Positions 22,508 through 34,862 are shown, counted from the first letter of the stretch. The stretch is DNA of 64,000 bases from Deroplatys truncata (GCA_030765065.1 CM060986.1:78051573-78115572); one strand, 5' to 3'. Made by a program: numbers and translations. Notes: generated by a model not told the origin, from the letters alone.

Positions 22508-22657
22508 GACTTTATATATTTAACAAGAGTCCAAATGTTTGTTTTCTTGAATAAAGATTTACATTGTTCATTGAAATAGACCTGCATGTTTTGTGCAATG
22601 AGAATGGCACATATCTTAATTAATATTTGCTCCTTAATTTAATATAAATGTTAACCT

Positions 22658-22912
22658 AACGGAATGGCACAGGCAGCAACGTCTATGGCTCGTGTTCGGG
22701 AGACCCCGGGTTCAAATTCCAGGGTTGAATAAACTGTTCCACGAATTTTCCTATCATCACTACATTTCATTTCCTTTTTCTTCAGCGCCATACCAGGAAT
22801 AAGGCTGATCACCAATCTGGATATGCTATGATCCGGAGTTTTCTTGCTATTCGATAGGCTACTGACTCAAGCCATTGGCTTGTAAGTTCTTTGGGGTGTA
22901 ATTCCTACAAAG
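22658..22912 (+). repeat. tRNA-derived SINE-like repeat, family E
   Basis: The head has GGAATGGCACAGGCAGC (A-box-like) and CCGGGTTCAAATTCCAGG (B-box-like), then a body ending TTGTAAGTTCTTTGGGGTGTAATTCC. Only one copy is seen in the window, so the boundaries are approximate. Confidence 0.5.
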
Positions 22913-22949
22913 AGGAGGGTATTTTGAGGAAGAATTTAATATATATATA

Positions 22950-24173
22950 CACACTATGTAATCAAAAGTATCCGGACATCCCACAAAATACGTTTTTCAA
23001 CTTAGGTGCATTGTGCTCCCACCTACTGCCTGGTACTCATCCGCGACCTCAGTAGTCATTAGATATCGTGAAACAGCAGAATGGGACGCTCCGTGGAACT
23101 CACGGACTTCGAACATAGTCAGGTGATTGGTTGTCACTTGTGTAAGAAGTCTGCAGATGAGATTTCCACACTCCTAAACATCCCTAGGTCCACTGTTTCT
23201 GATGTGATAGTGAAGTGCAAACGTGAAGGGACACGTACAGCACAAAAGTACTGTTGACTGACAGAGACCACCGACATTTGAAGAGGGTCGTAAAGAGTAG
23301 TAGGCAGACATCTATCCAGACCATCACACAGGAATTCCAAACTGCATCAGGATCCACTCCAAGTACTACGACAGTTAGGCGTGAGGTGAAAAACCTTGGA
23401 TTCCATGGTCGAGCGGCTGCTCATATGCCACACATGACACAGGAAAATGCCAAACGACGCCTCGCTCGGTGTAAGGAGCGTCAACATTACACGATTGAAC
23501 AATGGCAAAACGTTGTGTGGAGTGACGAATCACGGTACACAATGTGGCGATCCGATGGCAGAGTGTGGGTATGGCGAATGCCCGGTGAACGTCATCTGCC
23601 AGCGTGTGTAGTGCCAACAGCGAAATTCAGAGGTGGTGGTGTTATGGTGTGGTCGTGTTTTTCCTGGAGGGGGTTTGCACCCCTTGTTGTTTCGCGTGGC
23701 ACGATCACAGCGCAGACCTACATTGATATTTAAGTAGCTTCTTGCTTCCCACTGTTGAAGAGCAGTTCGGGGATGGCGATTGCATCTTTCAACACGATCG
23801 AGCAACTGTTCATACTGCACGGACTGTGGCGCAGCGGTTACACGACTGTAACATCCCTATAATGGACTGGCCTGCACAGAGTCCTGACTTGAATCCTATA
23901 GAACACATTTGGGATGCTTTGGAACGCCGACTTCGTGCCAGGCCTCACCGACCTACATCGATACCTCTCCTCAGTTCTGCACGCCGTGAAGAATGGGCTG
24001 CCATTCCCCAAGAAAACTTCCAGAATCTGATTGAAAGTATGCCTGCGAGAGTGAACGCTTCATCAATAAGTGTGGGCCAACGCCATATTGACTTCCAGCA
24101 TTACCAATGGAGGGCGACACGAGCTTTTACGTCATTTTCAGTCAGGTGTCCGAATACTTTTGATCACGTGGTG
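22950..24173 (+). mobile_element. Tc1-like (DD34E) DNA transposon, complete but dead
   Basis: A 1,224-bp element between TA dinucleotides (22948-22949 and 24174-24175). The inverted termini are CACACTATGTAATCAAAAGTAT on the left and, read inward, CACCACGTGATCAAAAGTAT on the right. Length, TA target and gene content fit a Tc1/mariner superfamily element. It sits in a TATATA tract, which is a plausible target. The single transposase gene is broken in at least three places. Confidence 0.9.
23081..24091 (+). pseudogene. Tc1 transposase pseudogene (DD34E)
   Basis: An ATG at 23081 opens MGRSVELTDFEHSQVIG, the N-terminal HTH of Tc1 transposases, and the frame ends at TGA after AQKYC (23255). The frame shifts at 23254 ([13 protein letters not shown]), and a second HTH and the start of the catalytic domain follow (VVWSDESRY, first Asp) until a stop at 23733. 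The third frame from about 23742 holds QHDRATVHTA (second Asp; the usual next Asn is Arg) and SPDLNPIEHIWDAL (Glu, 34 residues later). A last shift near 24056 restores NKCGPTPY and a TGA at 24089. The GRPR linker expected between the two HTH motifs is missing. Confidence 0.9.
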
Positions 24174-24611
24174 TATATATATATATTATTTCTGTAGGTA
24201 CAATACTTCTATCTTCAATGTATTTTTATAAATTGCACTATATCTGCAACTTTGTAATGTGAATTCTGCACCACTTCTTAGAAAGAACATAACTCCTTCA
24301 CTATATGGAGTAGAATGTAAACCTTAACGCATATTTAGAGGAAGGTTTGCCCTGAAAATTGGTACTATTATTAAGTACGCCAGTTTCTGTGTGCTCAAGC
24401 CATATGGTTTCATTCAGTGAAATATAATATGCGAGGCTGTTTCTCCAGTTTGCTTTAAAGAGTTTTTCCAGTGAATTACCTTGTTTCTCAGAAACTACTG
24501 AAGATGTCTAATTTAAATTTTAGGATGATAAAACCGGTCTTAAAGTGCTGTTGTGGATCCACTTTGGATTCATTACATGGCTGTTTATTTTTTTTTAAAT
24601 TCTAATGTGGT
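24174..24611. other. Unassigned stretch
   Basis: No recognisable element. Confidence 0.4.
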
Positions 24612-26262
24612 AAATTCACATGACTTCCTCTACTCCCTGCCGTTTATTATTGGTATACAAACCATTCTTGCCAAAGTTTATTTTCATATCTACTTCATTA
24701 CATTCCAAATAAACCTTTGAATAAGGTTTATAAGAGACCTTTTGAAGAAATAAGTACATTACACATTTAATTATAAAAGCAAGGTGAACAGCAATAGCCA
24801 AATGTTTTAAGAGCTGGACGCTATATGCTGACCTTAAAATTCCTCACTGTTTTCAAGCAATCGCGAGAAACGGCTGAATGTAGATAGGAATTTAAGAGAA
24901 TGACCAAGTAATGAACAATTCGAACCATTAATAACGGATATCTCAGAAATGGCGTATGCCATTTAAAAGTTATTTTAAATACATCCTGTGTTTTAAAGAG
25001 ATCTACGTTTCTTGTGTAGTAGGTTTTCGTGTATCGCTATAAGTTTACCAGTTAGACAAGATTACACAAAATCCCTTCCAAATGAAGAGGACTGCATAGG
25101 ATAATACCAGCAAATTTAAGATATACACTTTATTCGTCATGTAAATATACTTAATAGCGTCACGAACGTGATTGAGGAGATCCGTATTGTAATTATTATC
25201 TTATATTAATTGACATTATTCTATTAGCCTGTCGCAAGTTTCTAAAGTTTCTAATTTCACAGAGAATCACATTTTACATTTCTAAACTTTTATTAAGCCT
25301 TAGTAAGTGTTTATATGACAGGAAATGGCGGCCTGCTACTTCCCTTGACATTTCCAAGGGATGTCACTATGTCATCATTTCCTGAGGAGTACGCGTCTTT
25401 CTGCAGGCCCTTAGATTCACCTTAAACCGCGTTATGTCACATAGAATGTTCTAGAACATTGACGATCGAGTTATGGTTGGCTATATATGGCAGACCACAT
25501 TTGGTAATAGCTGCCACGGTATTAGAATGAACTCCTCTAGGGTATTCAACTCTATATAGCCAAGCCCTCAAGCTCTGCACGGGGACTTTGTGTTGTAACG
25601 TGGTCGGGACCGCTATGGTTGACGGCCGCTGCACGGCCGCTCCGGATGGTTTCACTTGGCACCACTAGCGGCTTGACAAAGTGTTGAGTATTGGCTCTCC
25701 TCATCCACGACGACACATTTCTCAAGGTAAGCATTATAAAATAAATTGTTAATAATGTTAGCTAGTACCACCTTCATCCCTGATCTTGCAAACCCAACTA
25801 TCGCAGTGTAGAAATGTAACTCTTTAGAATATAGTCAGATCGCTCTAGCCAAGCGTTTTAATGATTGTCTCTACTTCTGCAATCCCTCATTTAGCTATTC
25901 CCCCCAGTGTCGCAACTTAGCACGTGACAATATATGGTATTTTAATCAAAATCTTAGAGCATTTTTTTAAAACATCAAAAATTTTAACAAAAATTCCATG
26001 TAAACGGTACTTTGAAGTGGAGGGATTTTCTTGAAAATCTTCATGTCGCATATTTGGAGGATACTGAACTTAAATACCAAGTTTGGTATTTATCCGACAC
26101 TTCGCTTTTGAGTTATATGGTTCACATTCACTCGCACACACACGTGTGCGCATGCGTACATTTTTCTATAACCGCTTTAATGGATTCAGGGGGCCACAAA
26201 ACATATATTTCCAGTGAAATATCGACATCGAATTATAGGGGTGAAATACAATACTTTGAAAA
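24612..26262 (+). repeat. Family A plus copy, split by a solo LTR
   Basis: The left part is 24612-25157 (from the subterminal ATTCACATGACTTCCTC to GTAAATATACTTAATA). The right part is 25930-26262 (from ATATATGGTATTTTAATC to GGGTGAAATACAATACTTTG). Joined, the two give the normal family order, so the 772 bp between them are an insertion. The terminal hairpin is missing: the copy ends in GAAAATAAAAA. Confidence 0.85.
25158..25929. mobile_element. Solo LTR (Ty3/gypsy-like target duplication) inside family A
   Basis: The insertion runs from CGTCACGAACGTG to AGCACGTGACA, close to the TG...CA rule if the first T became C. It is flanked by ATAG (25154-25157) and ATAT (25930-25933), a one-base-altered 4-bp duplication of the family A target AATATATGG. 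It contains a TATA-like CTATATATGG at about 25480 and AATAAATTG at about 25740, placed as in an LTR promoter and poly-A signal. No internal coding region is present, which fits LTR-LTR recombination. Orientation by TATA then AATAAA would be plus, but this is weak. Confidence 0.6.
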
Positions 26263-28102
26263 TAAAAAGCCGATGCTGATACTTTTATTCAAAATATGGT
26301 ATAATTAACAAAATAATCCTATGTCACTATAAACAAACTAATTGGATAAAAATAGATCAGTGTATTTAGAAAACATTCATCCACATCACCTAACAACCTT
26401 AAATAGTTCCTAAAATAATGGGTCAGATTTAATATTGGCGACATAGGACTTTTATTCTTCACTTAAAGTGGAGCAACATACTATCAATACTAATGTCTCT
26501 TGTTTTGTGGATGAATCATGCTTTTCCTTACGACACCAATTTCGTTATAATAACCTAAAAAAGGGGCAGAACTTTTGCGCGAATATTGCAAACCGCGCGA
26601 GACTGGTGAAATCCAAGCCCAAGAGACGGAAATAATTTTCACTTTTCCCTTGTAGGGAACGTCTTGTCACTTCCTGTAGACCCCGCACCTGCTCTGGAAT
26701 TTAAATTTATTACAGCTAGCGTTTTAATAATGCAAGAAGCTCCCGTCTTCGCGACAGCGTGTCGCTGCCCCCCGTGTGCCGCTATGCGTTTGTTCTCGCT
26801 CTTGTTTACAGCTCTCTTCCGGCCTTCATATCGGCGAAACATCTCAAAGACAATAGCTAGCTTTAGTAAAGTAATGAATTATTAACAGATAACATCTGAG
26901 CAACAAAAACGTAAGAATATTACAATAATATAAAGAAATCTGATGTAGACTAAAACGCTTTATTTAATTTATAGTCCTTTCAGTAGTGATGCAGTAGTAA
27001 TTCAGACAGAACGCTACCATACGACGTTGGAGTTCGATTGCTATAATTAGAATTCTTATGTCTACTTTGGTGCACGTTTTCATTCTAATTCCTTAGACCC
27101 TTATTAAGTTATACTGGACCCATTAAACTTACTTAAAATCTTGCAGTGACATGGAAAAGTAACATGAATGTTTGAAGAATGTACTGCCTTCTGTTGTGAT
27201 ACTTTTGTTTAACAATTTATTTCAAAACATATTAACAACAATAATGAAACAAATGCAAGCATGAATTCAAGGAGGAGATTTCAAACAGAAGTTAACCTCA
27301 TCTAGCCACACTAAATGTCAAACCACAAATAGTTACCTTGCTATAGGATGTGCGATGTAAGATGTGTTTATCGGAGGGGAAAACTTCGCTTGATCTAGTG
27401 TGGCAGCAACCCCGGGAGGCAGGTATGAGGTGAAGTAGCCGTAGGAGGCCTCAGGTTCGCAGGTAGACAGGTCTGCAGAGACGCGCAGAACTACCTAATA
27501 TTTCCAGTTTGAACACCGACGCACCAGTAGAGACTAAGAACCCGAGAGAGGACGACGAAGTGACCCGTAAGCGCAAGCGACTACGTCATCTGCCCGACAC
27601 CGCCAGCACCGGAGGACCCGAACATACGCCTGAAACATGAAAGGGATAGATGACATTAGAGGGAATGGAGAAATTGTGGTAAAATACACCACCCCGGCTT
27701 TACCTTGCTGTAATTTTATTATCCTCGGCTAAGTAGATAAACTATCATGATTAGGATGTTTATTTGAGTTTAAATTAATTAATCCATTCTGTTTAAAAAA
27801 CTGAAGGCAATTTCTAAATAATACGAAGAGGTTTCTGTTATATTTATAGTCCTCCATTTATTCAAGTAGTAAATCCCGTACATAGCTATCGTCTGCTACG
27901 TCGATCTCACATCTTGCCGGAGTTCAGTACCAACATGCTACAATACTTAAGCGTGTTCAACGTTGACCAATACATTGTTCTGACGGCGATAGTTGTTTAT
28001 AAAAGGCTGCTACCTTAGTGGCTTCTATAGCACTGCTCCCACTAGCACTAAAATTGGCTGTAAAATAACTCTCTTCGAAACTAATGAAACTATACTGCTG
28101 TA

Positions 28103-28106
<4 letters not shown>
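26263..28106. other. Unassigned stretch with two GC-richer patches
   Basis: No gene recognised. GC-richer patches lie at about 26550-26860 and 27400-27620. An open stretch at 26664-26885 has no domain signature. Confidence 0.4.

Positions 28107-28139
<33 letters not shown>
28107..28139. repeat. CT microsatellite
   Basis: An uninterrupted TC dinucleotide repeat, about 16 units. Confidence 0.95.
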
Positions 28140-28449
28140 AAACAACTCGAGTCGCAATTCTGGGTTTTAACTAGCTAGAACACCGACGACGGCTGTCTGG
28201 TTATTAGAAGACTGTCTCTTACTCTTTTATTACTAACATTTCATATAAACTATAATAGAAAATTAATGATGTTGAGATACTCTGTATTTATTAACTGGGG
28301 TGATATATTCGGTTACGTTTACGCAGAAAGCCGTGCATGAAAAAGAGCATAAGAGTAGAGTCAGGTAGCGTGCTATTGCCAAGGCCCTTCAGCGACCTAC
28401 AGAAGTGTGGCTTTATTTGCATGAGAATCACGCTTCCTGTGGTGAGAAG

Positions 28450-29610
28450 GGCAACTGCTGGTGACGCCAGTTAGAATATAAGAGACCTTGGAGCTGGTTG
28501 AGTCGGTCGATGATGGTCTGGTTGTGGTTGTCGAGCGTCTTATCGAGGTTAAATTGAACTCTGTCTAGCCTGTAGTTGTTGATTTAATTCACGAACTTGT
28601 CGAGTTGCTTATCGTAGTGAGCTGTTGCTTTCACGTTTGCTGTGGGTACTGCTTCGAGTAGGCTGTCCTCTCGGATACTACTCAGGGCTTCCTCTCATGC
28701 GTCGATGCGATCAGCGAGGCTTTGAAGAGTGGCGCTCAGTTCCTGTAGAGCTGAGGTGTTGGCTGTGATTTCGGCGTGTAGATTGAGAAGCGCAAAGAGG
28801 CGATGATGTCAGCAGTAGCAGCTGTGATCCGTGATGGCATGTGTGTTTCGGCGAGGGCTGGCGTGGTGTCTGTGCTGTTGCGGAGGAGAGATGTGGTCGC
28901 TGTGGTTATTCCACGGTCGCTTGTCTCTTGGGATTCCTTGGGCATGCTGCTTGGCCCCTAAAGTGACCGGAGTAATCACATGTGGCGTAGTAGACGGAAC
29001 GACGTGTCAAGTCAAGTGTTGTGCAGGTGGCTGTGAAGTTTGCGGCGCTACATTGGTGGCAGCGCGGTTCGGATGTGCAGGTTTCGGCAAGCGGTCATAC
29101 TGGCAGCAGTGGCGACAGGGGCCGGGGGGGAAGCTGCGACTGGGTTCAACAGGGAGCACCTGTCCAAGGCCAGGCAGCTCATCGGCCAAGGTAGTCGACC
29201 CGGTCCAAAATTCGAGTCTCACCAGCAGCGATGGTCCTCTGGAGATGTGTATCCGCGTGGCCCTCAGCACTGAGAGCCAGCGGTGCTGAGCGGCGCTGAA
29301 GAATAAAGCATGTGGGAGCTGCCGGTACACTCCGCACAGCACTGCACTGAAGTGCGCCAGCGTGTTGAGATTCAGCTCTTATGGCTGCGAGGAAGAGCTG
29401 GCTGTGTTGTTTTGCGGTTTCGGCGGTGTCGGCTATGCTATAATTGGTGGCGGGGAAGATGGTGCAGTTGTTAGACGTGGGGCAGGGACGGCGTTGGCGT
29501 TTTCAGTCCCTATCTGCTCTTCAGCGATGCTGAGACGTTCCTCTTCTGCCCTTTATGTTCACTCTGCGGCTGCTGTCAGCGATCTAAGTCTCTTTTGCTT
29601 CTAAGGCTGG
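28450..29610 (-). pseudogene. LINE ORF1 (gag-like, zinc-knuckle) relic
   Basis: Minus-strand frames read in order: EEERLSIAEEQIG and NANAVPAPRLTTAPSSPPP near 29580-29450; RCHQCSAANFTATC and ATCDYSGHFRGQAACPRNPKR at about 29050-28915, resembling degenerate CCHC zinc knuckles followed by the HFRGC.A.P segment of Jockey-type ORF1; then a Thr/Ala-rich stretch (ITTATTSLLRNS, RITAATADIIA). Last is a helical, coiled-coil-like tail (TSALQELSATLQSLADRID to DNHNQTIIDRLNQLQGLL) at 28780-28480 with two in-frame stops. The GC content is clearly higher than in the neighbours. ORF2 does not follow on the minus strand. Other readings are possible because several frames must be joined. Confidence 0.5.
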
Positions 29611-30079
29611 TCTTTTATACACGACCAGCCACTCGCTGTATCCTGACGTATTTTACAGGGTTCACTTGCTTGGTCGGCTAGATTTTTTTTATCCGACTGA
29701 CTGCTGCAATTGCCAACATGAACTAGCAGCATAAAGTGTTACTATAAACACTCAGACAATTATCCCTAACGTTATAAATTCACATAGAAATGTATCTTAA
29801 ATATTGTAGTATTTATATTAAAAGCTATTCCTTATTCATTATGGACTTTTACCTAGGATTGATTTGAAAATAAGAAATAAGTAATCAGTAACGTAAAGCA
29901 TGGGAAAAAAGTTCAAATCTTTTCAGAAGCGTGAAATAACACATTCCAAAGGCCATTTGGGAGGTAAAAGTAAACTTTCAAGTATGTTCCGTTCGATGAC
30001 GGACAAATTATTGGCACATGTTAGTAATTTGAATATGCTCTACAGGTTTCTCTTTTGGGTTTCCAGTTAAGAAAAGAAT
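29611..30079. other. Unassigned stretch
   Basis: No recognisable element. Confidence 0.4.
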
Positions 30080-30150
30080 ATTCATTCAAAACAAGAGGAC
30101 TTCACAGTTTATTTATAGAAGATTAAAGATCTAAGTTTTATTCCTCTGGT
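30080..30150 (+). repeat. Family A fragment
   Basis: Short diverged fragment with AAGAGGACTTCACAGTTTAT and GAAGATTAAAGATC, matching the central AAGAGGACTTCACAGGCTAT block. Ends not resolved. Confidence 0.4.
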
Positions 30151-30528
30151 CAGGCCCGTTAGACCGGCTTCGGAGTGTTCTAACAAAGGAAGTACCCCAA
30201 CTGGACAGACCCAATATCTTTCTAAATCAGTACATAGGTATATTTTTGGTCATGCATTTGATAAGTCATTCCGCTAGCTTTTCCGGCTGTTGCGAGATAT
30301 CGTGATTCGAAATTTGAATTTACATATGCTGCTGTAGCACGCACCTTGACTCTCGCTATATGCTATATCGACAACCATACTATCATAATACGATAGGTCT
30401 TTTATGCATGGATGTTATTTATCGCTGACCTTATCTGTGATTCGAAACAATAAGTTCTGAACACAGCATCATGGAACAGTACAACCACTTCACGAGGTTA
30501 TGCATTTTCACATTTATCTTCACTACAC

Positions 30529-30549
30529 TCGCGCGCACGCACGCACGCG

Positions 30550-30585
<36 letters not shown>
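30529..30585. repeat. Alternating CG/CA microsatellite
   Basis: A CGCGCGCACGCACG tract grades into a pure CA repeat. It is about 57 bp of alternating purine and pyrimidine on either strand. Confidence 0.9.
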
Positions 30586-30586
<1 letters not shown>

Positions 30587-30934
30587 TGCATAATACGGTG
30601 CATTGTTTAGAAGACGTTTCAAAAAGTCGGCCCTGTTTTTCAGTAATGCATCCACACTTTTGTCATGCATATATCAGGATGCATTTCAAGATTGGTGAAC
30701 CGAACTGAAAGTACACTCGCCACCATTTATGTCGTCATTACAGGTTCAGGCGGCATTCTACTGGCCTTCACAGTTGGAATATCTATAGCAAATAAGAGTA
30801 GTGCGCATCCGTTTACCTTTTTGCCATGCAGTGGCGTCCTGTTTTATGTGCACAGTTATTGTTTATTTGCATATGAATATGTAACTTTTGGCAATAGTTT
30901 TACTCGTCATCACTTATAATAACCATGTTTAAAT

Positions 30935-31460
30935 TTATAACTGAATAAAACACTGTTTTGCCAATATCTCGACGAAAACACACATTTTAATGGCAACGTA
31001 ATGTAAAGATGAAATACATTATACTTTTTTCTCTTAAAAAGGACACATTTTCTAGATAGCTTTAGAATCATCTGTACAATTCAAATATACAACTAAGTAA
31101 AACACTGTTTTGCTCAATTTCTCCATCATCTGTGGTGTAGGGGTAGTGTACCTGCCTCACAATCAAGTGGTCCCGAGTTCAAATCTCGATTAGGGTGAAT
31201 TACCCGGATAAGGTTTTTTGGGGGTTTTCTCTTATCTTGATAGAATGAATGTCGGTATCTTTAAGCTCTGTGGACCTTGGTTCATTTGAGTATAAATTCA
31301 TTCATCGTCCGTTATGACCTAAAGGGTTAAAGCACGATAAACTAAAAATATCTATTAAATAACATTTTTAATGACAGTAATTATAATGCAAAACTGAAGT
31401 AAATTATACCTTTACTCTCAAAAAGGACGCATTTCCCAAACACTATTTTAATAATCTGCA
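30935..31460 (+). repeat. Two-copy tandem duplication (~150 bp unit), second copy split by a SINE
   Basis: Unit 1 (about 30935-31083) has AATAAAACACTGTTTTGCCAA, GTAATGTAAAGATGAA, CTCTTAAAAAGGACACATTT and AATCATCTG. Unit 2 repeats these motifs (AGTAAAACACTGTTTTGCTCAA, ... CTCTCAAAAAGGACGCATTT, AATAATCTGC) but has a SINE at 31124-31347 between them. Confidence 0.7.
31124..31347 (+). repeat. tRNA-derived SINE, family C
   Basis: The head has GTGGTGTAGGGGTAGTG (A-box-like) and CCGAGTTCAAATCTCG (B box). The body follows with GTGAATTACCCGGATAAGG, GGTTTTCTCTTATCT and a distal CGTCCGTTATGACCTAAAGGG. A minus-strand copy lies at 39160-39392. AATTTCTCC and AATATCTAT flank it and may be an eroded target duplication. 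Confidence 0.8.
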
Positions 31461-33065
31461 AATGAAAATGCTGCATGGTATTGACTTAGCAATGTTTTAA
31501 AATGGTAAATTAGTTTCCACATACCCACAATACTTCCGCATATTTACATACATTGCGTGAGCTAGAGTTAACACACACCGCTGCTTGTTGAACAACAAAG
31601 ACAGAACGCTACAGACACACTCATCGCTGTTTTGTACGCGCCCTCTGGGAAGGTTGGTGAAACTTCTCCCGAAGCTGCGGTGACGGCATTAATGGAAGCG
31701 TTGTGTACACAACAGAAACCAGTTTCAGTAAAAAAACGCCATCATATAGGTATTGCATTGTTTCCGTGGCTGTTATTTTACTCTAAACACTTCTTCTGTT
31801 CTTCGAATTACAATTGTATGCTGTCTAAAAGCACAAACATCTAGAGGTTGCACAGATTTTGTTTGTTTTTGGAAGAATGATCACAATTCTCTCTGTTGTG
31901 AAACATTGTCGTCATTATAGATGGCCATTATCAGTCTGTCCACTCTAAGAATCCAAAAAGATCAATGTGTAATTGGTAAAATCAGACAATTCGTGCCTAT
32001 TCTCTACGCTTCATATGTTAGCGCAATCGAGAATGAGTACCGGTTTCGAATCACGATATCTTGCAACAGGCACAAAAGCCAGTGGAATGACTTTTAGCAC
32101 GTTTTTATCCACCAAAAATCTACCTATATGCCGATTTGGAAAGAAAAAGGGTCCTTATAATTGCGGCACTTCCCTTGTCAGCCTCGGGAAGTCCCTGAGG
32201 ACCAATGGTGGAGCTGTTTGATGTGAAAGCTCGAAGAAAACATCTATGCGGCTGATCATATGCCACTCCTATTGCTGATGTTTGCTCATAATGTTCTGTA
32301 TGGATGGAAGCAGAAAACGCAGTGGGCTTCCGATATTTTCTATGGCTATCTTTGCTTTTAATGTTAATTCAAATTTTATAGAAATATTTGAAACGCCTAA
32401 TATTATAGCATACTAGGTCGGCATACATAACATTAATTTAAGGCATATTATCGTAAAATTCGGCAAGTAATTTGAAAATTTTGGATTTTTAACATTTCTA
32501 TTATACTAAAAACTTGCACTTTCGTGCTATACACTTGGCGTTTTAATATCAATAATGTTAAAGGCACAAATGTGCATTTAATAAACGGTCCTGTACCTTT
32601 AAACACCATTTTCATCATTTCCTTTCTTTCAGCATCATTTATCATTCAAAATGCACCTCGGACCAGATTTTATAATTTATTAGCTGAAATTTTAAGACAG
32701 CTTCAAGAAAGGAATTTTAAATGATTTACTGGTTAAACAGTATTAAACCTTTCAGCTGGGTTAATTATTTTACATAAATCGCATTAAAAGAGGTGAACAA
32801 TTCAATAGCATTGTACAAGTTTTTTTCTCTTAAACTACTTAAAATTAAGAAAGATCTGTACAAAAATGTCTTTATATTTGTATACTAAGCTGAAATTAAA
32901 AGCTTCGGAGCGATGTAATAAGCCATAGGGTCCAAGGAACCTTTCGTATTACCATATCATAGAGTAAATGATTACGAATATAAAATAATACCTTAATGGT
33001 TCGACATAGCTCGTTAAAATGTTGTGTGGACCGTGTGTTCTATATTCTAAATATAAGGTAAAACA
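31461..33065. other. Unassigned stretch
   Basis: No gene or repeat recognised. Overlapping open stretches on both strands at 32448-32724 have no motif. Confidence 0.4.
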
Positions 33066-33916
33066 TCTGATGTGATACATTTGCATGACTTTCTCCACCC
33101 TCTATCATTATTAGTGGGTATACAAATTACTCTTACGAAAGCTTTTTTTCTATCTAACACATTTTAATCCAGATAATTCTTTACAGAAATAGTTACATTA
33201 AACATTTTCTTATAGATACAAAGGTAACAGCGGTAATCAAATGTTTAAAAACTGGACGCTATATGCTGCCTTAAAATATCATACTATTTGCATGCAATCG
33301 CGAGAAACAATTGAATGTTGACAGGACTTAAAGGGAATGATGAAGAAGTGAACAATTCGAACCTTTAGTAACGGATATCTCATAAATAGCTGATGCCAAA
33401 AGAACTGCTTTTAAATAAATTGTGTGTTTTAAAGAGGTGTACCGTTTTTGTGCAATACATTTTCGTCTATCGCTTACATTTTATTAGTTATGCAAGATTA
33501 TACAAAATTTCCGAATGAAAAATGTTTGCAGGCTGTTCATAGAAAATTCAAGATATACATTTTATTTGTCATGTAAATACATTTAAATTATGTATTTAGT
33601 CAAAATCGTTAGAGCCATTGTTTAGAAAATCAGAAGTTTCGAAAAATACTCCATGTAATGGATAGTTTGGGGTGGGGAAATAAATGTTCTTGAAAATCTT
33701 TGTGTCGCCTCTTTGAACGATACTGAACCTAAATACCAAGTTTGGTAATTATACGACTTTTTTAGTTATGCTGTTCACAGACACAGGCGGATCTTTTTCT
33801 AAAAATGCTATCTTGGATTCAGGGGGCCTCAAAACATGTTTACAACGAAATCTCGATAATTAATTTTTGGGTGGTACAATGCCTTATCTTCCTGCTATGT
33901 ACGTGGTAAAAGTTAA
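33066..33916 (+). repeat. Family A, full-length plus copy
   Basis: Begins TCTGATGTGATACATTTGCATGAC, the cleanest 5' end in the window, and ends GTACGTGGTAAAAGTTAA with a partly decayed hairpin. The length is about 851 bp. All central blocks are in order. Confidence 0.9.
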
Positions 33917-34862
33917 AGCAGTCAGAAAAGACTGTAAAGTAAACAAGATTTCAAACACTTGAGGCATTTCAGCCTAAATTGAAATGAAATTTTGAAACCT
34001 AACTGAGAAACCTATAGCCCTAGATTGTATTCCAGGCTAGACAGGTCTGTTCAGTAGATCGTATGTGTCGGGGGTGAGGACGCTCGGAAATTGACCTCCA
34101 GGGACGTCACCTTTACGTAGCATTAATTGATGACGTTTAATTATTCAGTGGGTAAGCTCTGTTATTTACTGCTATATTGCAAGTGAGATCCCTAATTGGC
34201 ATTCGCCAGCACGCTCATTGATTACAATATTCTACGAAGCAAAATGTTCAGCTTAGTTTTTTATTTTTCTTAGGAAACGTTACGCTACATTTTATGGCGA
34301 AAAGTTTTCGTTGCTTTCTTTTTGTGTGAATATTCTCTGCTTTTTGAGGCTAACGAACACAAAGCTCTCTATTACAATTCAATACTGTATAGCACTCAAT
34401 TAGAGGAATAAACTCTAAGAGTAAGCTTTCACAGTTTTGGTGTTATTAATAGTTCGTTACACGGTCGTTTGCAACGTCACGCAACCCAAATTGAACGTTC
34501 CAAACTTATTTAGGTATGATCTGCCGTAACTGAACTAGATGGCTCCACTGCAACGTATTTTTTAACTGAGTACCAATACTTTTTTAAAAAAATAGCAGAA
34601 TATTGTTTTTCAAATACTTTATCATCATTCATTACCTTACACTTTACACTGTTTATACACATAGTCGCACCGTTATTCAGGCACTTTTCCTAACAGGAAA
34701 CCAGTCTTTGTATGCTTTCGTCAAAGAATGATGCCACCTATTATGAAAGTCAAGTCTGCACTTCTAGTTTCACATCATCGTCGTTGAAATGTTTTCTATG
34801 AAGGAATTTCTTCAAATGAAGAAACAGATGAAAATCCGGACTGTTGTGAAACAGACTCGGCT
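33917..34862. other. Unassigned stretch
   Basis: No recognisable element. Confidence 0.4.
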
